Assembly (NCBI GenBank): GCA_029962745.1
Contig: CM057153.1
Location: 11,102,617-11,166,616 of the forward strand
Reading direction: 5' to 3'
Length of the DNA: 64,000 nt
Source of the DNA: Echinometra lucunter
Lineage: Eukaryota > Echinodermata > Echinoidea > Camarodonta > Echinometridae
Of the stretch, positions 44,773 through 56,031 are shown piece by piece; position 1 is the first letter of the stretch, and every line of letters starts with the position of its first letter. The translations under genes were made by a program, and so were the position numbers. Below the pieces are notes generated by a model that searched no databases, was not told the DNA's origin, and saw nothing but the letters and a program-made list of their open reading frames with translations.

Positions 44773-45110
44773 ACACAAAATTACATTTGGTTGATAGACT
44801 GGCGCCCCGTAGTGGTTACACTATGAACATGACGGACAAGGAAAGCGGACAAAATAAGCAACCACTCATTTTACCCTTCACAATGGTTCTAGTAGTCAAA
44901 AGAACATCCCTTCACTGCTATTGTCTAAAATGTGTGGAACATGTGTCACATGCATATTCACCTGGAACTACAGGATTAAACATAATAGCTGTGAAGGGAT
45001 GTTCTTTTCACTACCAGAACCATTGTGAAGGGTAGAATGAGAGGTTGTTTATTTTGTCCGCTTTCTTTGTCCGCCATGATCACAGTGGTTATGTATTCCA
45101 AATGTGATTT
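44773..45110. mobile_element. Foldback element with arms over 100 bp
   Basis: Left arm words GGACAAGGAAAGCGGACAAA, ACCCTTCACAATGGTTCTAG and AAAGAACATCCCTTCAC are mirrored by GTGAAGGGATGTTCTTTTCA, CCAGAACCATTGTGAAGGGT and TTTGTCCGCTTTCTTTGTCC. Loop about 90 bp. No coding capacity. Confidence 0.8.
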
Positions 45111-45744
45111 CCCAACAGACAACCGAACACAGTAGTCAGCAGTTTATTGAAGAGGTCTGACACCGTGTCATGAACATGATGAACTGAGAGTTTACACTCG
45201 AGGGGAGAGCAGACTGTGTCAATGTTTAAATCCGGTGTGGGCGTAATGTTCAGTGGTAACATTCCCCTCCCCCACATTAGGGCTCCCGGGCAAGAAGCTA
45301 TGCAACTTGTTCCATAGGATAGATCCAAGGATTCATTTTTACAGTTGAAAATGTTATATTGACATCTCTGCATAATGCAAATACTAATAGCATGACCACG
45401 AAGTGATATATGCCAGTTACATGAAAGGAAAGCTTATAATAAAATATTACTGACAAGTGCTTCGCTCTTTCTTTGCTTTTCTGTTGTAGTCAGGCCCCCT
45501 TGTAATTTTATGATTTTAGTGTCTAAATGTCAATATTTGCATTGAAGCCGATTATTATGGAATAATGGCCAATATATCACTGCGAGCAGAAGTATAAAAA
45601 CGTGCTTATCCTTCGTATATGAAATTTTCATTTTCAAACTGTGCTACATCCATGAAAAGATCTGAGAGAAAAAAATCATTTTCCTACAATTTCGCATCAG
45701 CTATAATTTATAATCTGGTATTATTTTTGCTGAAAAAAGTTCTT

Positions 45745-45880
45745 CAGGGCCCCATTTCGTAAACAACTGCCACATTTCTGTGACAAATTTGCTCTCAGCC
45801 AATCAGATGCAAGGATTTCAGTAGCTTATAACAGTTATTGGAACTTGTTATTGATAACAAGTTTTATGAAGAGGGCCAAG
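45745..45880. mobile_element. Hairpin MITE, CCAATCAGATGCAAG family
   Basis: CAGGGCCCCATTTCGTAAAC at the left, AAGTTTTATGAAGAGGGCC at the right, interior CAGCCAATCAGATGCAAGGA. The left inner arm is shortened. Confidence 0.65.
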
Positions 45881-46349
45881 ATGTCTTTCAAAATGGTGCT
45901 AAGGACCTTACAAGATCATGTCGTTATATTTTCTTTCTGAAAAGAGAAGACGAAGGAAAGAAAGATGACTAAACAATGACAGAATTTGCAGAGTTTGCCG
46001 AAGAAAAGAAAAAAGACCAACTTGATAACTATAACCCGAAGGTCTTCTTTTCCAATCCTTGTGACTTAAAATGATAAAGAAAGCGAGATACAGGAAAAAT
46101 GGAATAATGAATTGATAAATTAATTTAAGTACAATTTAAAGGATCATGAACGAGAAATAATGGTAGTAACGTTGCTTTGTGCACGTGCAAAATGCATTAG
46201 AAAATGGATAGTGAATGTTATGTACTCAAGCCCGACAGTGAACGTCAACATGGACATGATGGACATGAAGATTTAGAGGGCGCCTTGCCACTGAGTACAA
46301 TTTTAGTACATTTATGTCCAGATAATATAAAACTGACTCGGATTTTAGA

Positions 46350-46450
46350 CGCAATGGCGTATCTAAGGGAGGGGGGGGGGGGCAAGGGGGGGGGGGGGGC
46401 ACGAACCCCGGGCGCCACTTTTAGGGAGCGCAAAAAAAAAAAAAAAAATC
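46350..46450. repeat. G-rich repeat beginning GGCGTATCTAAGG
   Basis: GCAATGGCGTATCTAAGGGA is followed by long G-runs, GGGCGCCACTTTTAGGGAGC and an A-run. A related inverted copy is at 56032-56217 (GGCGCTTTTTTATAGAGG ... CTAGATACGCCACTG). Confidence 0.5.
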
Positions 46451-46942
46451 AAAAATCGTGACTATAAACAAAATAAGATTAATCCAAATTATACATGACA
46501 CTGTATATAATGTACACACAGTAGTTGAATAATAATAACATTATAAGATTTGTAAGGCAACAAAATAATCCACTTGATAATCAAATGCTCAAGGTGCAGC
46601 TTGTGCGAAAGATGAAATTACATGTCACATGACAAAATGGACAAAGAGACAAAGGTGCAATAGGAGAGGAAAGGACATGAAAGCTAATGGTTATCAGTTA
46701 TAGGCCAAATTAAACTGATAACTTTTAAAGATTCTTTTTGAACACTTCAACTAAGTACTGCTTTTTCTAATCACTCGAGGGAGATTATTCCATAGTGAAG
46801 GACCAGCATGAGCGAAGGCCCCCCCCCCCCCCCCACTTTGTATCAAGCCTAGGAATGACAAGGAAACCAGAGTTTTAGAATGTATCAATCTAGAATGAAT
46901 ATTAAGCCAATATTCTCTGTGGCATAGACATTGTGGGGCAAC

Positions 46943-46968
46943 GGAATCATAGATAGATAGATAGATAA
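46943..46968. repeat. ATAG microsatellite
   Basis: Four to five ATAG units followed by a degraded unit. Confidence 0.8.
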
Positions 46969-47579
46969 ATGGTATTTATTGATTCACTTTCATGTATCGC
47001 AGTTACAAGTAACTGAATTGCACAAGAATACAATTGATGTAAGAAACAAGTATACATTTTAAGAAATATCAAGATACAGTCAACATGATCAATATAAAAT
47101 ATAAATATGAATGTTCATGTATACTGTATACCATTGATCTTATACGATATAATACAATAAAAAATTTGGAAATACATGTCATATAGTCATAATCGTGCCA
47201 AGAAATAGTTATTGACCAAAGAATGTCAGATAGAGATAGAAATATAGAGGAGGAAAAAAAAACAGAAGAGAAAGATGGAGAAGGAGAGGGAAAGATGGAA
47301 GGAGAAGAAAAAAAGCAATAGATAGAGGAAAAAAAACAGGGAAGAGATTTAGGGGGAAAAAGGAAGATGGAAAGAGTAAAGTGGCAAGATAGAAAGAAGA
47401 GGAAAAGAGGCTCTTGACAACGATTATACACAGATAAAATTACAATTATACATTGCAAATACAATGATGCATTGCGAATACAATGTTATATTGCAATCAT
47501 GGGCAAAGGGCCCATAGAATGCACAAAGCAGGTTAAACCAACGATATGGTAATGGTCATGATGGTGGTGGTGGTGGTGG

Positions 47580-48303
47580 GGGAAGGGGGGCAGGGGCGTA
47601 ACAGGTACCTGTTATGGGGGGGGGGGCAGAGCCCAAAATTTCCCGGTAACTAGAATCTGTGGCGTAGCTAGGACTGCATTTTAGGAGAACGGTAGTGCTC
47701 CACCGGCGTAAATCCAATTTGAGGAGTGGGGGATGAAAAACTTTTTTAACGATTTTTTTTTCCCTGTCACACACATTTTCATATCTATTTTGCGAGCGAG
47801 CGAAGCGAGCGAGCCAAGAATTACCACTTTTCTCGATTTTAATCGCATTTTCGGATTGAAATCCTAAGATTTTGACGAGCGAGCGAGCCAAGAGTAACTA
47901 CTTTTTTTGTTTTCAATAGCATTTTCAAATAGAAATTCTAAAATATAATGGTTGTTTATGATAGATATTCAGAATTTTTACGTACTGATTAATTGAAATA
48001 TATTTTCTTCCTTAAAAAGTGTGTCTGCATGGGGGGGGGGGGAATTTGTACACACCATCCCCCCTCTCCCCCAAGTGGGGGTGATTGATCCCCCTACCCC
48101 CTGGAATTTACGCCAATGTAGTGCTCCCTAGAGGGGAGGGTGCAGGGAGGGGGGAGTTTCCCCCCTCTCGCGCGAAGCGCGGAAGTTCCGACGTTTCTTT
48201 GAATTATTAGTTGTCGGTAATAAAGTCTATCTTCTGCGGCGTAACTAGGGTTTCATTTTAGAAGGACGGTAGTGCTCCCTAGAGGGGAGGGCGCAGGGAG
48301 GGG
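47580..48303. repeat. Nested GGCGTA repeats with G-runs
   Basis: Several copies of a theme GGCGTA(A/G)CTAGG ... GGTAGTGCTCCCTAGAGGG at about 47590, 47652, 48105 and 48238. A 20-mer-rich stretch GAGCGAGCGAAGCGAGCGAG (47793 on) recurs in shortened form at 47877. Typical of a fossil repeat cluster. Confidence 0.5.
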
Positions 48304-48720
48304 GACCCTGATAGCCGCCGTACGTCTTTAAGACGTCATAAAATGGTCTCAAACTGGTCCACACATCATACGTCGTATAGATGACTATTTTGCGACGGCA
48401 ATACAACGTCTTTTTTATGACCAGTATTTCCCCACTTTTTGTTTGACCATAATATGATGTAAATTTTACGTCAAACTATTTACCACTTTATTACGTCTTC
48501 TCTAAGACCAGAATAAGACGGGGTTTTTACGTCAATTATTTCCCATGTTTTAACAACTTTTTAAAGACCACAATATGACGTGATTTTTACGTTATTTTTT
48601 ACATCCATATATTGTTACCATTTTTTAATGGCTTTTCCAATGAGATTACAACAATCATCATAAACGACTTCTTGCTTTTTCCAAGACATAAGATTTATTC
48701 AAAGAAGAAATTTTCATTTT
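48304..48720 (+). mobile_element. ACGTC-rich element, 5' part of a copy
   Basis: Starts CCCTGATAGCCGCCGTACGT and shares, in the same order, GTCTTTAAGACGTC, CTGGTCCACAC, TTTACGTCAA, AAGACCAGAATAAGACG and ACGTCAATTATTTCCCA with the copy at 50536. Its right end was not found; a hairpin MITE fragment follows at 48738. Confidence 0.7.
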
Positions 48721-48737
48721 CTACCCTGAAATTAATA

Positions 48738-48850
48738 AGGGAACGTTCCATGAAGAGTTTTGTCAGTGACTTTTACTGACAACTGTTATAAGCTACTGAA
48801 AATCCTTTCATTTGACTGGCTGAGAGCAAACTAGTGGGTGAAAATAACAT
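48738..48850. mobile_element. Hairpin MITE, truncated
   Basis: GGGAACGTTCCATGAAGAG, TTTGTCAGTGACTTTTACTG and CTACTGAAAATCCTTTCA match the left and middle of the copy at 28962; the right arm is lost. Confidence 0.65.
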
Positions 48851-49059
48851 ACTGGCCAACTCTACCGATTTAGGCGGTAGACTACCACTTTTCATGGAAT
48901 TTAAGCATCTACCGACTTTGAATTCTATTTTCAGTAGAAACTACCTAATTTGATCATTTAATGGACCAAAAGTTTATTTTCATGCCTTATCATTTATTAC
49001 TGGCTCCATCACCCAGTATTTATCACACTTTGAAGGATTTTTTTTCACGTATATGAAGT

Positions 49060-49725
49060 CATCTAACTTCAAATTTCAAAAAATTTTCCAAACTATCTTA
49101 GTCTAAGTATAGAAGCAGTGTCATATCAGTCACCTTCCAAAAGCAAACATCTTATGTGCATCATTACGATTCAAAATATCGAAATTTTCTTATGGTAGAA
49201 AGGAGAAAAAATACCTTGGCATGTTTGGAAGCTTTGTTTTCAGTTTTCTTGGAAAATCGAGAGTATTCATTTACAATGCCTTCCAAGATTTCAAAGCTGA
49301 AAAGCGCGAGCAGTGTCATCCAATTTCGAAAGCAAGAATTTAACGTGCATGATCATGATAACGCCCATTATATTTAGTTTCCAACTATCGAAAGCTTTTA
49401 AAGAAGAGAAATAAATGCCTTTGGAAACTTTATTTTCATTTTTCTTAGAAAAGTGAGTGCCTTTGGAAACTTTATTTTCATTTTTCTTAGAAAAGTGAGA
49501 ATAGTCACACTACCTTTCAAGATTTCGAAGCTGAAAAGCGAGAGTGGTGTCATTTTAATTACATTTCAAAAGCAATAGTTTAATGTACATCATGACGCCC
49601 ACTATTAGTTTCCAAATATCGATACGGAGGAATAAATACCTTTGTAAACTCATTTTTTCTTGGAAAAATGGGAAGAGTAAATTACATCACCTTTCAAGAT
49701 TTCAAAGCTGAAAAGGGAGATGAGG
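49060..49725. repeat. Tandem repeat, about 170-240-bp units
   Basis: CCTTTCAAGATTTCAAAGCT with GAAAAGCGAGAG recurs at about 49279, 49518 and 49690, with shared words between (AAAAGCAA, ATCATGACGCCCA, TTTCCAA, ATCGA, AATACCTTTG). One unit carries an extra tandem duplication of about 42 bp (GTGCCTTTGGAAACTTTATT, 49410-49498). Confidence 0.75.
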
Positions 49726-50535
49726 AAATGGTACCTTTTAGTTTCAGTGCTTCAGTAATCAATATCCAAAACTATTTATGGAATTGATATACATAATCAT
49801 TTTTAAAGGAAATAGTGCCAGAAAATAGTTGAATATTAGAAATAATGTCTCGCTCTGAAAGGCTGCTCCCCGGGAGATTTTGCAGAGCATTGTCCAGACG
49901 CAAATTTGGAACAAAAGTGCATGTTGAAAATAATGAGTTAAGGCTACAACGGATCGGGACAACAAGATTGTGAAGACTTTCCTAATGTGCCCTAAAATAT
50001 GTTTGACTGTTTAAAAAATATAAAATCTTCCGCTCCGTCGCTACGCTCCCTTGCATACAATGAAGAAGGTAATCAGTTAATTTTCAGGTATTAAATCAGT
50101 ATTGGATATTTATACACCGCACGTATTCACTAAACAAAGGTGCTCAAGGCGCTCTCAATATTATACCCCGGCTCAGCTAGACTACCAATTTCAGTGCTCA
50201 AAGCATTTTAGGAATTTCTTTTTCCCCATACCCATCTTCACCTGGGTGGAGAGTGGCAAAATGCAGATTAATTGCCAAATGACATAAATGCATACTGCAT
50301 AGGCATAATTCTATGTTGTGAATATAAGAGTTAGAGAATGCAAAGTTCTAATCCTGCTATTGGAATTACACAACGAAATGTGAGATCAACAGTAATTAAG
50401 GAAATATTCAGGGGGTCCCTCCTCCCTATGAAAAGAAAAGAAAAATGAGCACTACTGACCCCATTAAAACAAAACAGAGAAAAAATAAGTGGATGATTAG
50501 ATCAGACTGTGAAACAGTTGTATAGAAAGTGCTTT

Positions 50536-51470
50536 AACCCTGATAGCAGAACGGACGTCTTTAAGACGTCAAGAACTGGTCCACACGTCATATGTCGTAT
50601 ACACGACTATTTTACGACAACCTTATGACGTCTTTATATAACCAAAATTTTCTCAAATTTTATTTGAACATAAGATGACATATACTTTACGTCAAGCATT
50701 TACCACTTTTTAACGTCTTTTTTAAAGACCGGAATAAGACGTATTTTACGTCAATTATTTCCCACTTTATAACAGCTTTTTTCAAGACCATAACATGACG
50801 TGTTTACGTCAGTTTTACGTCGTGATAGTTGATGGTGATTCATGAATATTCATGAATGACCAGAAATGACTAAACTTCGTGAAAAAAAGGGAGATAACAT
50901 TTGAATTTTAACATTTTATTCAATGATTGCACTGCTGATTTAATGAACAATGTACTTCCATGTTGAACACCATTCAGTTAATGTCATGGGCAGGGTATTT
51001 CAGAATGTATCAAGAAATTGTAATTTCTAACTGTTTTTTTTCAAGTACTACACTACAGTCCGTATATATAGTAATGTCGATACAAAGCACCAGTAGTTAG
51101 GTATAGGATGTTAGGATATAGGGCTAGTATGGGACGATTTATAGACTAGAACATTAACAAAGAAAAACATCATAATGTTTAATACATTCCAAAATATTTC
51201 ATAAAGCAGCTTTGAAGCTTTGACTTGACGTCTTTATGATGTGATTTTTAACAGTCTGTGAGCTTCCTTTTGGTCGTAAAGACGTCACAAAGACGGTTTT
51301 TTTCCGACCAATATGATGTAAAATTGACGTAAAAATATGACGTCTTATTTTACGTCATGTGCTGTATCGTCTTAAAGACGTATATATAATACGTATATAA
51401 GATGTATGACACGACTTTAATAAAACGTAAATATGATGTTATTCTTATCAGTCTCTGCTATCAGGGGATT
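50536..51470 (+). mobile_element. Non-autonomous ACGTC-rich element with CCCTGATAGC ends
   Basis: About 935 bp, starting CCCTGATAGCAGAACGGACG and ending GTCTCTGCTATCAGGGG, an inverted pair CCCTGATAGCAGA / TCTGCTATCAGGG. Both end regions are crowded with ACGTC/GACGT motifs; the middle contains a GATTCATGAATATTCATGAA palindrome. No open frame of note, so non-autonomous. Confidence 0.75.
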
Positions 51471-51879
51471 TCCCGGAAGCTCCGGCGGAAGCTCCGGCGT
51501 TTTTGCGCTGTCAGTTCCCGCTCTTCTTACGCTCTCTACCTGTTATGGGGTGGGGTGGGGGGGGGGGGGGGCATATGCATAGCCAAAAATTTCTCGATAA
51601 TTAAGTCTAGAATCAATGGTGTAATTCTCTGCCTGTTTTCGGGGGGGGGGGGGGGCAGAGCCGAAAATTTCCCGGTAACTAAGTCTAGAAATAGAATATG
51701 CGGAGGTTAGCCCGCACCGCGAGTTGCTTGTTGTGAAGCCATTAGCGGGTGGGTCCCAGGGTTCTGGCTTAGGGCCCCTGATGGGGGTCTACAGGGAAAG
51801 CCACTACGGGGGAGCCCCCGGAAACTCCGGGGTTTTGGTACTAAATTTTCCCTCATTTCTTTTGTTTCACTTTGCTTTC

Positions 51880-52095
51880 TTCTTTTTTTCTTTCCCTCTT
51901 TTCCCTCTCTCTCTCTTCTTCTTTCTCCCCTTTCTCCTTTTTTCTTTCCCTTTCTCCTTCTTCCTTTCCCTTTCTCCCTCTTTCTTTCCCTTTCTCCTTC
52001 TTTCTTTTCCTTTCTTCTTCTTTCTTTCCCTTTCTTCTTCTTTTTCCTTTCCCTTTCTCCCTTCCTTTTTCTTCCTTTCCCTTCCTTTCATTTTT
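51880..52095. repeat. Polypyrimidine tract
   Basis: TTTCCCTTTCTCCTTC-type units over about 215 bp, nearly pure pyrimidine on the + strand. Flanked by C- and G-rich repeat DNA. Confidence 0.9.
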
Positions 52096-52584
52096 TCCCG
52101 GTGGTTTAGTGGATTTTCCCGCTGAAATCCTTCAGGGGGGCACTCTGCCCCCCTGCCCCCCGGTTGTTACGCCACTGAAGGGGGGAGGGGAGGGGAGGGG
52201 TGTGGAGGCGGTCTATTTCTAATTTTCATTTTAGGCTCTTTCTTCTTTCCCCCTTTCCAATATTTGAAGGGGTATACTTACCCCATGCCCCTCATAGTTA
52301 CTATTCTTTATGACTGTACTAAACTTTCCTCAACTAATTAAAAGGATTATCACGAAACCTTTAGAAGTATTCATTGTGATATCATGTGGAAAGTCAAGGC
52401 AGCGCAGCTTACTGAAGTTTTAGAGTACTGCAAATAGAGCCGGCATTAAAAAGCCCAACCTTGGTGATCATGACTGCATTTATTTCTCTGCACGATTTAC
52501 TCGGGATTGTTCATGTTGTTTGTACACGTATTCCAGATCAAATCTTTCGCCTGCTGAAAAACGCTTTAGTATAAGTGCTTCTTT

Positions 52585-52677
52585 CTAGAGCATGGAGCAA
52601 TCTCCCATCCTCAATCCGAGCAATAGAAACTCTGTCAACTTTTAAAAGACAAATGAAGACTTACCTTTTTCCGTAGA
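52585..52677 (+). pseudogene. LINE ORF2 3' end remnant
   Basis: Translates as RAWSNLPSSIRAIETLSTFK then RQMKTYLFP and a stop. This is the characteristic C-terminus of reverse transcriptase ORFs of CR1/jockey/RTE-like LINEs (xWNxLPxxIR...FKxxLKTxLF). The upstream part carries a stop, so it is a dead fragment. Confidence 0.7.
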
Positions 52678-53972
52678 GCTAACTCTTTTTTGTTGATTTT
52701 TACTTTGTACGCGCTATGGGACCACTTTGTGTATACCGCATTATAAACATGATCAATGAACATTATTATTATCATGATTATCATTCTCCCAGAAGAGAGA
52801 GAGTTTCTATGCGTGTAAAATCTTGCGCTCAAGCATGCATTGTGAAACTGTGAATCATGAATTTTGTTCCGGTTAGAGCAATCAGAACCACATTTCATGC
52901 AAAGGGGGGCTTTCAAAAGTACACGGGCAAGGTCACATTTTCTATTTCTCAGGCTCTTCACCTGAGCGAGTTGTGAACGCCATTCAGGAAAGTCAGTTAC
53001 CAATGAAAGAGATTCTTCTATGCACTGCGCGCGCCACCCTCTCTCACCCTGTGTGTGTTTCCGTCGTATTGTAATGCCCTATACCTGCCGTGATTCATGT
53101 CTTTTTTTAAAATTCTCAATAGAGTTGAATGTATACACATTTCATTGATACCAGTCGGAGCTGTGAGTTTTATACTTCGGTCTTGCGTGACACCCCGCGT
53201 GACACAAGGGAGGACATTATTGGCAAATCGAAGCAATCGCTCAAAAGTCTCTCTTCGCCGAAGCCGGGAGTCACCGCTCGGAGATCTCACAAAGGTTTGT
53301 ACCTCTACAAGTCTTTGCCTTACTTTGCAACAACTAAAGTGAAACGATAACTGTGATAGAAAAAAACCCAACAACACCAAAGCGGTAGGCTAAATTCAAA
53401 TGTATTCAAATTCATGCTCAGCAATGAGCTCATGCGCTCGTCCAGGGGTAATTGTTCTGACAATTCCGTCATGCTAGTCGCGATATCCTTTTCGTGAATA
53501 GCGTTTAAGCTTAATTTTTTTTTTCATATATAAGTTTTTGTTCCTTTCTCTCAAATATACAGAGTGAGTCAGAAAAAATGTCCCATCATTTTGAAGTTGT
53601 CTTGTTTGAAGTATGAACATTCAAGGATGGGTTTCATGATATGTCTTGGTAGAGTTATCCTCCCAGCATTTATTGGTACCCTTTTCATTTGGATCTTTGC
53701 ATTCATGACTGAATAACAGACAATCTTTAAAAGACTACAAAATATCACTTGCGCCAAGTGAATGGGTGAAGAATAAAACTGAGGATGAACCATAATACTT
53801 GTGCTACTTACAAAGGGCAGAACATAAGTAATTGCTGCCAAATCAGGCAAGCCCTTTTGTAGGCAAGTACAACAAAGACACAAATTTCCATTGTTGCCAT
53901 TGTTAACCAACAAACAAAAGTCATAACCAATGAGATACATTTTAGATAGCACATTGGATTAATGTGCACTTG

Positions 53973-54060
53973 GTGATAATGATGATGATGACGACGACGA
54001 CGACGACGATGATGATAATGCTGCTGCTGCTGATGATAATGACGATGATGATGATGAAGT
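53973..54060. repeat. GAT/GAC/GCT trinucleotide repeat
   Basis: GATGATGATGACGACGACGA-type repeat with TGCTGCTGCTG, inside the 53560-54822 element. Confidence 0.85.
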
Positions 54061-54186
54061 TGGTCGTGCTGGTGGTGGTGGTAAAATTGTTAGGGAATCA
54101 CCACATAAACATTCAGCGATGCTTGGTAAAAAAAATCAATGCTTAATCTGAAAAGGAAAATGTTAACATTGCATTATGATTTTTTT

Positions 54187-54257
54187 TGCTCTGTGTGTGG
54201 GTGGGGGTGGGGTGGGGGGGGGGTGGGTGTGCGGTGTGTGTGTGTGTGTGTGTGTGG
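54187..54257. repeat. TG and GGGT microsatellite
   Basis: GTGGGTGGGGGTGGGG changes into about ten TG units. Inside the 53560-54822 element. Confidence 0.85.
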
Positions 54258-55652
54258 GAGGGGGTTGTTTTAAGCTGTTTTATTTGGAGGGAAAAAAAAG
54301 GATATTGTATGATCATGTATAATTTCAGATTTCTCTATGATTTCTCTATGATCTTTGAGGTGATGTAATTAAGTTGTTTTTTTTCTTTCAATGATGAATC
54401 TAAATGTATATGATTAATTGTTCATGAATATGTCTTGTACTCTGATCTCTTTTACATGATTTAATTTGATAATTTTATGTATTGTTGTATGAGAGGAAGG
54501 AAATAAAATATCTCTTAATGCAAAAAAAAAGTGGGTGTGGTGTTGTTTGTGAGTGTGTGCACATAAAGTTATAACTTCTTTAAAAATTTTTTTAATCTTC
54601 ATCCAGCCACTTGGCGCAAGTGATATTTTGCAGCCTTGTCAAGATTGTCTGTTATTCAGTCATGCATCCAAAGGTCCAAATGAAAAGGATACCAACCCGG
54701 GGGTACCAATAAATACCGAGAGGATAACTCTACCAAGACATATCATGAAACCCATGGTTAAATGTTCATACTTCAAACAAGACAACTTCAAAGTGATGGG
54801 ACTTTTTTTCTGACTCACTCTGTATATTTTGGCTTCCCCAGCCTTTCAAGGCTTAATGTGATGCAATCTAAATTCCGACTACCGAACTACAATTAACTTG
54901 GAACAGGTGAATGTAATAATTATGTCGTGAGATGTCTACGCTGTGACAACTCGTTTTGACAATGAAGTGTGTCATTGCGACAGGTGCAATTCTTTTTTGT
55001 TCACTGGAATACTATTCTGCATAGCTTGTGTCTGTGCTCTGGGAGTGGGGTGTGGGTGGGTTTGGTGAGGCATTGTATGTATCAGTCTTTGGACTACTTT
55101 TGACTCATATTTCATTAGTAAACCAAAGTCAAATAATGATTAAATGCATACGATTTATAGATTGAAATGAGTAGTCAGAATGGGCAGGTGGAATAAAAGG
55201 TTTCTCCACAGTACACCTGTCGGACAGTTGGATTTAGATCTTGAAAAAAAAATAAACTATTTATGGAACCCTCATTTTTTTCTGGGAGTAGAAGTACCTG
55301 TTGAAAAATATATAGGTTTTTCCGCCCGAATTCGTCAAACAGCATTCGATTTCATGACCAAGCATTCAAATTCAAGCAGTTTAGAGTCCATCGGTTTCCC
55401 AGTGTTTCAATTAAACACTGAAATAAGTAAAATTATCATTAAGACTGAATGTGATTTGATTCAATTTGGATATGGATAACCGTCATTCAATTTCGCCAAG
55501 TTTGAGAGAAAGAAGAAACTCCTTGCTGAATTGCGGTTTCATTTTTATCTTTAGGCAGTCACTTTCGCACTTAAACCATTCAAGTAGAACAACGTAAGTG
55601 GTCTTTATCTCTTTTTCATTTTCATTTTTATTCTCTTTATTTATTTCTTTTC

Positions 55653-55702
55653 TGTCATTATATACTTGACATTCACATGTGAATGTCAAGTATATAATGA
55701 CA
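55653..55702. repeat. Perfect 50-bp palindrome
   Basis: TGTCATTATATACTTGACAT then TCACATGTGA then ATGTCAAGTATATAATGACA: every base pairs with its mirror, with no spacer; the axis lies between 55677 and 55678. The flanking bases (C at 55652, T at 55703) end the symmetry. Confidence 0.95.
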
Positions 55703-56031
55703 TTCATACTCCCCTCGGTTCGCAGGGTAAATGCTTCAGAAATAGAATTTTTGAGGGTTTAAAGTGCAAAAATTTTCCATTCTGAGCTCGGTCGCTTTGC
55801 TTTATCGCGCGATCATATCATCTCATAATTTCGCGCCCCTATAATAGTTCTTAAACAAGCTTTCATAAAGAGGTTCGGCATTTTAAAGATAGTGATGCGA
55901 CTGTCGTTGTTTTGCTTGCTGTCATCATAGGTTTTATCTGTTTCTTGCTACATACTGCTCCCCAGCATGCCCATTGTTGGCTAATGCATTTGCAAAGGTT
56001 AAACATTTGAAACATCTAAGAAGGGAGGCGC

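Larger units (their letters stand above)
53560..54822. mobile_element. Tc1/mariner-like non-autonomous element with 210-220-bp inverted repeats
   Basis: Ends CAGAGTGAGTCAGAAAAAA and TTTTTTTCTGACTCACTCTG, each flanked by TA (53558-53559 and 54823-54824). The arms run to about 53770 on the left and from about 54604 on the right, roughly 90 percent alike; the right arm carries about 13 extra bases. The interior holds GAT/GAC and TG/GGT microsatellites but no transposase. TA duplication indicates the Tc1/mariner group. Confidence 0.85.

Noticed and set aside
46204..46370. Open frame MDSECYVLKPDSERQHGHDG...
   Set aside because: Reads like protein for about 55 codons but ends in a GGCGTA repeat and G-run, has no splice support and no recognised relative.
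53018..53380. 120-codon open frame on the - strand
   Set aside because: No family resemblance, overlapped by open frames on the + strand, no splice or promoter support.
55180..55479. 99-codon open frame on the + strand
   Set aside because: AT-rich codons, no recognisable motif, lies in repeat-rich intergenic DNA.
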